A stretch of DNA of 42,905 bases from Chromera velia. Lineage: Eukaryota; Sar; Chromeraceae. Positions 12,609 through 24,861 of this stretch are shown here, piece by piece. The stretch covers positions 5,001-47,905 of the forward strand of contig JAHBMJ010000472.1 of assembly GCA_018398765.1 (NCBI GenBank). Reading direction: 5' to 3'. Position numbers and translations under genes: made by a program. Numbering within the stretch: the first letter of the stretch is position 1; every line of letters starts with the position of its first letter. Below the pieces are notes generated by a model. That model had not been told where the DNA came from. It saw only the letters and a list, made by a program, of their open reading frames with translations, and searched no databases.

Positions 12609-14936
12609 TCACTTTAGCTGTGAGCGCTGAAGGAGCAAATCGAGTGGAGCAAGTGTCGCATGAAGCTCACTGATCCATTCTGCGCTTTCCTTTGCCGTGA
12701 CAGAGGTGTTCCTCCATCCCTTGCTCCCCTCTGTTTGGGTTGCCCTCTCTGGTCCTCCAGAAGAAAGTTCCACACTCCCGACAGTGTCGCCTTGACGACG
12801 GCCCGAGGAAGCTCTCGGAAGTGACGTCCGCCGGTGAGAAGAAGGCTGTGCAGAGGAGCTTTTTGTTCCAGGTTCGTCTACCACAGGCCACTCGAACGTC
12901 TCTTTTTTGTCTCGAGACTCGAAGTCGGCCTTCTCGATTCTCTGGATGACTCCAAACTCAAAAGCCAAACAGAGACAGAGGTTGGCAACACAAAACAGAA
13001 GCAGACGCAGACGGAACCCGAACCCTCCAGGGAGATGGACCAGGTTGAGGAACTTCACCAAAAACCAATGGAGGAAGTGTGTCGCACCCCCATATACTTG
13101 CTCAGGATCGACCAGGATCGCAAATACGCTGATGCAAGTGTAGAACGCCAGAGCCGCGGTGAACAAGTAATTTGTGTACATCGCTGCATGAAGAAAGCGA
13201 AAGAAGAATGAAACAATGCTAGCAAAAACATTTTGCAGGGAAAATCACATGAAACAACGAGAGAGGCGCCCCTAAAAGAGAAAGGACATCGAACGCGCCT
13301 GAAAGAAAACCGTCTTCGATCCTCTCCTGACAAAACCCCGATATCTCGACAGTGCTGCCGCCCACGAAAATGATAAAGCGCTCGTTGGGGAGGAAGGTGA
13401 AGATAGCAGGAAAACGTGCAAATAGCTTCAGATAGCGACAGCTAGGGAATCGACCGAGCGAAAAACTCCTTGAGGAGTTGACGCAGGACAATTCCATGAA
13501 TGATTAGACGTAAGTTTAGTAGAAAATTGTGCACGCAACAGTATCGGGAGGGAGGAAGCCAATCGGAGTGCCTCCCTCAGAGCGAGAAGGAAAGCGAGGG
13601 CGCTGCAGGACTACAGGAGAGAAAGTGTGAGAGAAAGCACGGAATCAGCAAACAGAACGGAGGTGGAAAGTAGAAGAGGAAGGAGAGAAAGCAGGTTGAA
13701 GGACTAACGCTTTCGCCAAGGTCCCCCCGCGGAGAAAGCGAGGGCCACCCAAATGTACTGGAGAGTTGACACAAGGAACACCACCGTATTCTCCTGACAG
13801 TCGATGTGCTTCTCCGAAACATCTGCACGAATATTCATTGATCAATCAATCGATTCATTCATTCATTACGAGAGAAATGCGGAAAAGGATAGAGAGGAGA
13901 AGAGGAATGCGGGAAGATAAGCCAGAAGCGGTCACAGAGAGGAAGCCCGTCCGACCTCCCCTTTCTTCTGCATAGAGGGGGACGGATGTTTTCTGACGAA
14001 GAATGACAAGGATCGTTGGTCTCTCCGCGAACCTCTCTGTCAGTCTCTGACCCCCAACACATCATGTCTCATTCTCGATTCCAACGAGGGAAGCACGCAT
14101 AGAAAGAAAAAAAAGTAGACCGAGCGAGGGGAACGGCAGGATACCTGAAGCACTTGCTCCATGCCCATTGAAGCAAGGGATAAAGGAAAAGACAAGAAAG
14201 AAGACGAGAGACAAACAAAATAACCTTTCGGGTCAGGGTGAAAGGGTTTGTACCAAGGCTCGGACGCCAGGAGGGTGTACACGAGAGTGAGCCACCCGAC
14301 TGAAATGACGGTCTGCACAAGCACGAAAGAAAAAAAGAAAAGGAGGTGCGTCCCTATTAGATGAAACGAAGGAAGACAAACAGGTCAGCACAAGAATATG
14401 CGAGCATAAGGAACCGATCCAAACTGTTCTAATCAAGTGCACCTACCTACTGGCTTGTAGCCCTCCTTTCACAAGGGCTCCAGACCCGGACTCACTTGAG
14501 ACTGCTCAACTGTATGCAGACATCCGGTGTGAGAGACTTAGAGACAGCTGTACGTATTCAGCAGACCTCTTCTTTCGAGATGACCCTTGCCTGCTTTCTT
14601 TCTCTCTCTCTCTCTCTTCCTGTTTTCTTCGCCTCTTTCTGTCGTTCGTTCGTACTTTGGTTTCTTTTCTTTTTCTTCCTTCCTTCCTTCCTCCCTTCTT
14701 CGATGCCATTTCGGCTCAACCGACCGACCGACCGACCTGTCCGATGACTGAGAGGAGAATCACACGAGAGACCAGAGACGGCGTCGGAAGGTCCTTCGAC
14801 AGAGAAGCGCGCGCCCCCGTCTGGGACATCACGCACGCGAGGGGAAGGACCTCACAGAGGTCCACATACAGATACTGCACACACACATTCACATACACAC
14901 ACACATACACATACACATACACATACACGCACACGC

Positions 14937-14977
<41 letters not shown>

Positions 14978-15905
14978 CACACACGCACACACATACACAT
15001 ACACATACACACACACGCACACACACAAACGTACCGTCTGTGCGATAAAAAAGGAGGCACTGAAGCATGAGAAAAAAGGGAAAAAGACGGATAGACTGAA
15101 GGATGGAAAAATCGAAAAAGTTCCTGAGGCAATCAGCAGTAGTAGTAACCAAAGAGGAGGGGGGGAAAGTGGGTATTGCACGGACACAAATACAAACTCT
15201 GTCTTCCTCCTTCCTTTTTTCGTACGTAAAGGGAATCGAATGTACTTTTCTGGATGAACACACACACAGACACAGACAGAAACAGAGACAGAAACAGAGA
15301 CACAGAGACAGAAACAGACACACACACACACACACTTACACTTTTTACGTCCACCCCTCCACGTACTCACCTGATTGTCTGTCAGGTTCGACCCCACCCA
15401 ATACAGCATCATCACCGAGCTGAACTCGATCACCGAGTACAGGGCCATCCACTTGAAGGTCTGGAAAGAGTTGCTCAACGCACACCGACCTGTAGGCCCC
15501 CCAAATCACACGCAACGAAGAAAGGGACAAAATGACGGAGCGAGAGGAGGAAAAAGGAAAAGTCATGATCAGAATGAGTGACTGAGGTTCTCTCTGACAG
15601 AACGGATGGGCAGCTCGGGTGTTGTCTTGATCTGGCATTCCAACCTCTGCTTTTCTTCACCCCAACCAACCGACCGACCGACCGACGCACCTTCTCTGAG
15701 GACGTCAAAAACCGATTGGATCGTTTTGTCAGTCGACGAGAACGGGGCGGCAATCGAGGCCTCAGCCTCCGAGAGGGATACCCCGATGTCTGCCTGCTTC
15801 AGTGCTGCACAGTCGTTTGCGCCGTCTCCGCACATTGCGACGAGAGGCTGGAAGGGCAGCGACTGGAGTGCCGCCACGAGGTCGCTCTTGTCCTTCGGAA
15901 GCATC
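12609..15905 (-). other. P5B exons 13-18: catalytic hinge, M5-M10 and C-terminus
   Basis: Exon 13 (15905-15691) holds MCGDGANDCAALKQADIG and SLSEAEASIAAPF, typical of the P5 Mg-binding loop and following helix. Exons 14-17 encode FQTFKWMALYSVIEF (M5), YLYVDLCEVLPLACVM (M6), the region of M7 (SVGWLTLVYTLL) and FLVSTLQYIWVALAFSAG (M8). Exon 18 (13183-12609) begins with PMYTNYLFTAALAFYTC (M9), has M10 (LRLLLFCVANLCLCLAF) and ends in about 110 charged residues with no homology I can see. Confidence 0.88.
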
Positions 15906-18900
15906 CTGTAGTCATTCATTCAACAAACACACCGACAGACAGAGAGAGAATGGAAGGAATGAAGTCAAACAGACTGGCCAAAGTAAACCAAAGATCATTT
16001 TTGGCAAAGCCTGCCGAAGGAAAAGCAACAGGTGGAAAGAAGGTCTACGAGATCACCAGAAAAGCTCAATGAACACGGGGGGTGCATCTCCCGCCAATCT
16101 CTGCACGTCCAAAGCCACTTGCAAGAACAACCCTTGCACACACAAAAAACAAGACCGTCCTTTTCGTCTCAGTCGACCAGAAAGAAAATGAGGAGGGCTT
16201 CTTTCTCTGTTTAGAGGAAAATTCCCAGATAACAATCAACCAGGAAATAACACGACATTTTCCTTCCCGCGAGAAAACATGGACACACAAACAAAAGAAA
16301 ACATACAGACCACGTTGCATGACCACATGGGGGTCTACGCACCTCGCAAAGACCGTCGTGTTTCTCAGAATGAATTCAAATATCGACATGTCAACGTTCT
16401 CCCACTGGACCTCCTCGTTCCCCTCTGCCGCCTCTGTCCCTTTACTGTCCTCCTCCTCCGGGAATCCTCCTCCATGATCATGATGATGGTGGTGATGGTC
16501 ATGGTGGTGGTGGTGGGGCCGGGATGTCCCTCCCCCACCCCCCGCCTCTAGATCTACCACCCCCCCACCGGGATCCTCAGCGACTGCTCTAGCCAGCCGG
16601 TCGTCCGCCTGTGTTTTCCTAGACCTTCCCTCGAATGCTACTCCCACTCCTACGCGGTGGCTCTGTCCTGCCTGCACTCGTCTGTGTGATGCAGAAGAAA
16701 GGGTGCCTTCTGCTGCAGAGCTGCTGGAGGCCTGCAACGCTGGAGCTGTGCCTGCACGCGGAGAGGGCGAGTGCCCCTCACGTCCGTTTTCCTCTGCTGC
16801 GGCTGTCAGCCTGGTCTCTGACAGCCCTCTTTTAGTTTGGCCTCTATGCGTTCGACTGTGGCCTTGGTGCGCAGTTGTGGTGCCCCCCCCCGCCCCCCCA
16901 CTAGATCTTCTTGTCCGACCCCCAACTGTGCTCCCCCTCCCGGACCGACGGGTCCCTGATCCCGTCATTGCCGCCACCTCATCTTCAGAAAGCACTGACC
17001 CCCCTACACCACCAAGGGAGAGAGCCTCAACACCAAACATGCTGGTGTCTCCTCCCATATCCATCCATCCCCCCGTCCCTGTCTCCAAGGAATCAGCAGA
17101 CGAATGCTGCCGCCGGTGGTGGTGGTGACGGTGGATTCGTTGGGGTTTTCGTCGCCGTCTCTCCACAACAAAACGCATGACTAAACCCTCCTCCATCCGA
17201 AGCTGTACTGCTCTGTGAGTCAGACGCCTGCCTGCTGCCCAGGCTGGCCATCGTCCCTTGGAGTGCGTATGATGCCCCCCCCCTTCTTTTGTTCCTTGCT
17301 GTTGCCCTTCTCTCCCCGACATGCCCCCCCCTTTCTGACGCCTCCCACCACCCTCCCGGCCACTGGACTCTGCACTTTGCTCAGCGGTGGCACGGCGGGA
17401 TGAGCGGGCTGCTTCCGTTCTCCGCTCCCCCTCCCCCCCATTCACCATCCCCGCCACGTGTGAAGGAGGAAGATGCTTTCCCTTCATCATGCCTACTTGT
17501 TGGATCGTCTCAGACGATGCAGAGGGCTCCGGTACTGAGGAGGACGAAGAAGCGGCGGGGGGCAGAGGAATGTCCTGAGGGTTTGTGAGGGGTGGAGTGG
17601 GAGGAGGATCGGGGGCAGCGCGACTGTTTGATGCAGCAGCAGGCAGCAGCGCTTCGCCATTCGATCCTCCATGCTCCTCCAGGCCCTTCTGCGCATTACC
17701 AGTCTTGGCCTGTCTGTCTTTTGCTGCAACAGTGTGATCTCTCCTTGCTGCCTGAATGGCAGAGGCAGCTGCATACGCGTGGAGCATCCGGGGGGCATTG
17801 CTCGGCAGGGGCCCGGGGACTGGCGGCATTTGTTGATGGCCCCCCAACTCGCGTCGGCCTTCGGGGGGCTGTCCTGTTGCGTGGGTACCCTGCACTTTCT
17901 TTCTTCGACCGCCTCTCTCCCTTGGATGCCTTGACGTCTCGTGCATGGAAGTGCCCGGATCCTCAAATCCAGAGGGGTAGTCCTTCAAGAGGGGCTCTCG
18001 GAGGGCCCCGTCGCCCCCCTCTTCCCCCCGTGCCACGGCGGCGGCGGCGGCAGAACCCGAACCCGAAGCATCATGCCCCCCGGACCCCCCAGTCCTCCAA
18101 GTGAAAGGACGCAGCTGCCCCCCCCCTCCCGTATCTCCTTGAGCTGTTGCCCCACGCTGGTCTCTCTCCCTTTGCGTCCCTGACGCCTCTGCCCCTGAGG
18201 GCCCCGGCACAGGCACAGGGAGGGCCCCCTCCTCCTCTCTTGCTGTCGCGTTCACTTGAGAGGGCTGCGGGGCATCTGGGTCTTTCACGGGAAGGGCGCC
18301 TGGTTTCTCGGGGTCGACCCACCTGAGATTGAATGCTTCGTGGAGCTGCCGAATCTTTTGAAAGGCAGTTCCCGTCAACACAAAAGTTACGGATCTGCAT
18401 GCAAACAGAGGCAGAGAGAGCAGTTTCAGCTAGGATTTCTGACGCGACAAAACGCAAAAAAAAAAGAAAAATTCGGGCTTGGAGTCTCATCACTCCACCT
18501 TCGCAGCAGCCAGAAAGCAGGAAGGAGGTAGGAGTGTGAGGCAAGTGAAGATCATTTGTTCCGAGGCACAATAAACGATCGGTGCCTTCAACCACAACAC
18601 ATTCTCCTTCATCTTCTTTTCCGCTAACATAAAATAAGGGAAGAAAAAGTTCAACATGGCGTGTTGGGAGAAAGGGGGCCAACACCCACGCGCAAGAAAG
18701 AAAGAAAGAAAAGCAACCTGCCAGAAACACGAAAGAAGCCAAATGAGTAAGCAGGCGAGAATACGAATACATCAAAAATCAGAAGAGATAAGGAATCAAA
18801 CACTCGACAAATCACACACACAACGACAACGACAGACTGACTGAGGGTCTTTCCCTCCTATGTGTTCCAGAAGATTCACCACTGTCACAGGAACACGAGA

Positions 18901-21900
18901 GTGATCCCCCCCACCCCCACCACCAGACGCCTCCGCCTGTTCTCCATCAGCCTGCTGGGCTTGCGCTTGTCCCTGAGGTCCTGCGGCAGCAACAATCGAC
19001 TTCCCCTTCCCTTCCTCCCCTCTTCCCCCGGCAGAGAACCCGTCAGCAGAGCCTGAGGAGAGACTCGGGTACAGCTGGTCCTCCTGCCCCTGCCCCTGCG
19101 GCTGCTGCTGTGGAGAACGTGCTGCCCCATCTGTTTCCCCATCAGCTGCCTGAGCTATTCGGAGGTTTTCCCTCTGTCCCCTCCCCTTTCCGGGACTCCG
19201 CCCCTCCCCAGCAGGCTCCTCCTCCTCCCCTCCAGAGCCCTCCTCGGGGTCGTCTTCCATCAGGGTCCACAGAAGATACTCTCGCTGGCTGAGCCTGCAG
19301 CCCTTCCTGCCGCTGGTGCTGCCAGAGAAAATGTCACCCAAGATGACTTTGTCGGAGGAGCTGCAGGAAGGCAAAAGGAAAATAGCCAGTTTAGGTACGG
19401 CACACACACATTCACATAGAGAAACAGAGAGGGGGGGAGAGAGAGATGAGATCCTCTGAGAGGATGCAAACAGTTGTAGGGAAATGAAAAGTACACAAAG
19501 TGCCAAAGGAAACGGAACAGATGAGAGACAAGAGATAAGAGACGTCACATCAAACCAGAGAATCTGTCAATGGACCTTCCTTCTCTCTCTTCTGCTGTTT
19601 CTGTCATTGAAAGAAAACTCACAAACACCCATGCATGCAGTCACTGATGAGACACCCCCCCTCCCCCCCAAAGCCAAAGGAAGGAAGAGCACCCATCATC
19701 TGCCATTTCCTTTCACTTCACTGACTAATGCATGCATTTATTTTCATACAGAATTGATGCATACAGATGCATACAATAAATGCATGCACATTTCTTTTCA
19801 CTTCAGTGACTGACTGATCAACGAGGCCGCACTCCCTCGCCACAGCCAACGCGGTCAGAGCGTTGTCCCCAGTCGCCATGAGACACCTGCACCCTGCAGA
19901 TCTCAGCCCCGTCATGACTCTCTTCGTGTCCTTCTTCAGATGGTTGGCAAAGATCAGAAGCCCCAGCATCGTCAGGTCCTTCTCTGCCTCGTATCTCGGG
20001 AGGCGCTGTGCAGACAAATGACTGACGGGACCCAGAGCACGAGCCCCAAACGCCAGAACTCTGCGGGAATAGAAAGAAGGCATCAGGGAAGGGATCACCG
20101 GAGAAGGGACACACCTCAGGACGAAAACAGCGGCATGGGCGCTCCTCTACAGAGAAGGAAGGACAAAGAGGACAAACACGGCCCTTGGTGTGGTGAAATC
20201 CCGAGTCAATGCATCATGGATCGATTGAGATAGAATTATATTGTCCAACCTAAAGAGTGAAGTGACACAATGTACATGAACAGACACAGAAAGGGTTTCC
20301 TTGTGCGACCTTCGTCCTTTCTCTTGAACGAAAGTGGCAGACCGACAGACAAACCTCATGCCTTTCCTTGTATACTTCCGAAGAACCCTGTTGAAATTCA
20401 AAGGCACCGTCTCAGGAAGGCAGAGCTCCAGCAACTTTTCCGGAGACCCCTTGCAGAACACCTGCATGCATGCATTCATGCAGACGTGCAGACCGACAGA
20501 CGTGCGAGTACACACTCAAAATTCATCCCAACGAAAGACGGCAGGCACATATTCCTGCACATACAAACCGAGGGGAAAGGAAGAGAAGGAACACCATGAC
20601 GACACAGGCAGGCAGCTCAGGAGCTGACACCGACGTCAAATGCACGAACAAGCGCGCCCACTTTCTCTCTCATTTGGGGCACATTTCCTTTTTCTTTTCG
20701 CGTATTTTTCTGTTCACAGAACAAAGACCAGATAATGCAGCGAAAGGAAGGGCCAGCGAACGAAGAACTGACCGTCACGTTCCTCGTCAGCGGTTCTCTG
20801 ACGAGAACAGAGTGTCTCTGCAGAAAGTTATTGAAGTCAAACACGCGAACAATTGCAAGTTCAAAGTCACGAGGAAAGGCCCCGGCGCCGGTAGACGACG
20901 GAGGGGGCCCCGGCATCTTTGCGGAGGAACCTCCGGACAGATGGGAGCTGGACGTTGTATGATCACCAGCCCCCCCTCCAATGCTCCCGGCAGCAGCTGC
21001 TGACGAGGAGCTATGCGGGTCATGATGCTGAGGAACGAGACCTCTGCTGCTGCTCTGATGTCTGCTGAGCACTTCTTCCGCCCCCTCTCCCTCCAACGAT
21101 GGAAGAATACCGACAGAATTCGGTGGCCGCACAACCACAGGGGCAGCTGCGGCCTCCGATGTCCCCCCCACCCCCCCATTCTCTTCAAGTGTCCAGTTTG
21201 TAAACTCAAACATCATTTGGTCTGCAGGATCTCCACGCAACACACCTTCAATGCGCGTCAGACTGTGACAAGTGGCCATGGCCTGTAAAATCAACGGGGG
21301 CGCATCCGTCTCCTCTGTGATCAACGGACCCACGCGGAGATCCTCTTGATTCTGTCGGGGGGGCACATGATCTGTCTCGTCGACCTCTCCTCCTCTTAGA
21401 CTGCCTCTTTTGTGCGCAACAGCTGATATTCCCCCCAAACTTCTCTTTTCAGGTTCAGACTGGACGTGCACGCCGTCGCTCACCCTTTCCCCGTCACTCC
21501 CTCTCTCCTTTGCTCCCCCCTCCCCCGTCTCGTCTCCCACCGCCTGGGGCCCCGAAGAGGCCGCCGCTTTTCGGGATTTGAGCGTCTTTCTCGCTCCCCC
21601 CAACGATGGCCGTTCACTGCCCGGAGGAGGGGGGAGAGACAGGGGGAGGCCGTTGACAGCGATCAGCCCCGCAAAGTCTAACCCTTCCTCTGTCAGAGTG
21701 CCTGTCTTATCGAAGGTCAAAACCTTCACTTGGCCTGAGGCGTTTACTTTTGAGGGCTGGATGCAACTCACTTGGGAGGTCTTCAATCGGTTCAACGCAA
21801 ACGCAACCCCCACAGTCATCGCAGCAGGAAGAGCCGGAGGAACAGCAGTGGTCAACAGATCGAGGCACCGAATTGTGGTGTCCCATGAGCTCAGTTTTTG

Positions 21901-22756
21901 ACTTCTCGCGACGTACAAGGTCAGAGCCATTCCGACCAAACCAGCGACACTGAGCACTGCAACAAACTTGAAAGAGTCGGCAGTAAAGTCAAATCTGCTA
22001 TCGTGAGGGAAAAGAATTGACCGCATCAATCGTCCCTGAACAGAGGAGAAACCTGTCCGGGCTGCGAGGGCAAGCACACGTGATTCTCCTCCTCCCGGTC
22101 TTGCGAGGATGACTTTTGTTCCAGAGAAAAGGGTGCACCGTCTGTCTATGTCGATGTGGAACCTGTCCTTCCCCCCGTCTTCGTGTGCAGTCGGGAGGGG
22201 GGACTTCATTACCGGGACGGACTCGCCAGTCAACATCGCCTCGTTCACAATTCCCTGATCAAAGCATTGAATGAACAGGTGAAGCAAGATAGGGTAAAAG
22301 AAGAAGAGATTTGGGTGAGCACGGAAAGTTGCGGACTCGAAGGAAGAAAAAGGAGACGAACGAGAAGAAAGCAAAGAAGGCCAAAGGACAGGGCTACCTA
22401 CCGCACCCCTGAAGGATATCCAGGATGGTGGGTGGGTGGGCAAACGGGTACAAATTCGCATACATGTCATTGCATCCACTCGCTCACTCCGTCAACTAAG
22501 AAAGAAAAAAAAGGAAAACAGAGGGACCACACCAAGGCTCCATACAGCAAACAAACAAAGAGACCACGAACCCCACTGACCGATCCATTCAGGAGAATGG
22601 CATCACACGGCAGCACCAGCCCGGGAGTCACTTCGAAGACGTCTCCTGGCACCAACTCCGACGACCGAATCTTGTGGCGTCTCTCCTGCAGATTTGGTTA
22701 GTCAGCTTCCAAAATGTGTGCATGCATACGCAGACACAAACACAAACACACACATC

Positions 22757-22821
<65 letters not shown>

Positions 22822-23953
22822 AGAGAGAGAGAGAGCACAGCATCCCCCCAGAAAGACACACAGATCCAAATCTATTCAAGTATGTGTCATGTCTAGCCCC
22901 CCTTTTCTTTTCATTCCTCTTCCCCTCCTTATTTGACCAGTTGCCTTGCAAGCCTGCCCCCAGCCACCCCCCCATCCCCCCACCTAGCCACCTACACACC
23001 TCCATGGGGCTCGAGAGAGGCCCTCTGCAGACGAGGATGTCACACTCATATCTGGCCATCTCCCTCATCTTGATCATCGACGACCGGGTGTCCACTAGAC
23101 CCGCAATGGTACTCACAATCGTGATCACCGCGATGGCGAGCGCATACTGCAATGCAATCAGCCCCCGAAAGAAAGCAAACAGGCAGAGGAACAGAATGTC
23201 GTCATCTCATTTCCTCCCAACAGAGGAAGGAGCTCATTTCAGGGCACTTCAAAAAAGAAAACGAAGAAAAAAAGAACTCTTCTTTCGTCTTGGGGGAACA
23301 TCGGCAGCAAGTTCAAAAAAAGGACTTTGCGGTTGTTTCTGTTTACTATGTGTTTAATGAAACTCAGAAGCCCTCAAACAAAAGCCACTGAAGCTACATA
23401 CATACGCACACGCTCGCTCGCTTTTCAAACAAACATGTGCATGGAGAGGAGAGGACAGATCCTGCCTGGGAGAAGTACGGAGAGCGACAAAACAGACTTT
23501 TTACTGCCTTCTTGTAAATCCAACGATCCATCCGACTGTTTGCCCAGCATTTCATTTGGGGGAGACATCCACGTGACGATCAAAAGGCCAAGACAAGGAT
23601 TTTTCCCCTTCCTTTTTAACATTCCATGGTCAACAGTACCGACAAGAATGAATGACCCTTCTGCGATATTGACCCCAAACCGTCATCACATTTGTCCGCA
23701 TCTATTTTGTTCCTGACCTTCCAATAGTCATCAACCACCCACAGAATCACAGAGAGAATCTGAAAGACGTAGAACGGATGAAGCACCTGCATCATCAACG
23801 CACACACATACAGGAGTTAGCTGGAAGGGAGGGAGAAGAGAGCAAGGATGCTGGTAAATCGGACGTATTGAGGAAATACGCCCAGAAGCTTCACGACTAC
23901 ACACACACACGCACAGACACACACACACACACACACACAGACACACACACACA

Positions 23954-23990
<37 letters not shown>

Positions 23991-24187
23991 ACACACACAC
24001 ACACACACACGCACGCACGCACGAACGAGGGATCACACCTGACTTGTGGGACAGCGAACGAAAGATTTGAAAGCGGAGTTATAACACACGGGGGGGGGGC
24101 ACAGAAAGCGGTCGATAGAAAGAGACAGAAGGACGGACGGAGGTCTCCAGACCTTCATTGCCCACAGATTCCTTCATTGCATTCTTT

Positions 24188-24222
<35 letters not shown>

Positions 24223-24825
24223 GCTTTCCTCAGTCCCCGCTTCCCTTCCTCGTCCAGGATCATTTGTCTCCTCTCGGGGGTTTCTCCTTCCTCTTCCACT
24301 GTGAGTGACATGCATGACCCCATGCACTCTCCCCTTCCCCCTATCAACCAATTCAATATACACGTACCTCTTCGACCAGCAGTTGGAAGATGGGAGTGAC
24401 GGGAGGATCTACCAGACAGGGTCCGAACACAGCCGCCCTCTCCTTCACCGTCTCCTCCCTCTCGATGCCCTTCCCGAGGTGCCGGTGAATTGCCGCAGCA
24501 GTGAGTCGAGTCTCGAAAAAAACACGACGGAAGACCCCCGTGCTGCAGTGGGGCAGGGAGGGAGGCAGGTAAGAAAGGACGGAAGCAAGCATTCGCTCAC
24601 ACAATAAAGCAGAGACGCACATAGAGGCTACCAGACAAACATACGGACAGACAATGCAGACCTCTCACAGTCTTCTCCGCTCACTGAGGCACGCTTGTCT
24701 CTCGAAAGTGCAAAGGAAGGACAAAATCTAACTGAGCCTCGTCCGGATGACAAAGCATCTGCATGCGCAACCGTACGCGCACGCACGAAGAGAAGCATGC
24801 AGTGGAAGGAAAAAAGAGCCAGAGC

Positions 24826-24861
<36 letters not shown>

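Noticed and set aside
13219-13497. Minus-strand frame starting MELSCVNSSRSF between P5B exons 17 and 18
   Set aside because: The conserved join PWRK to PMYTNY skips it with matching phase, so it is intronic.
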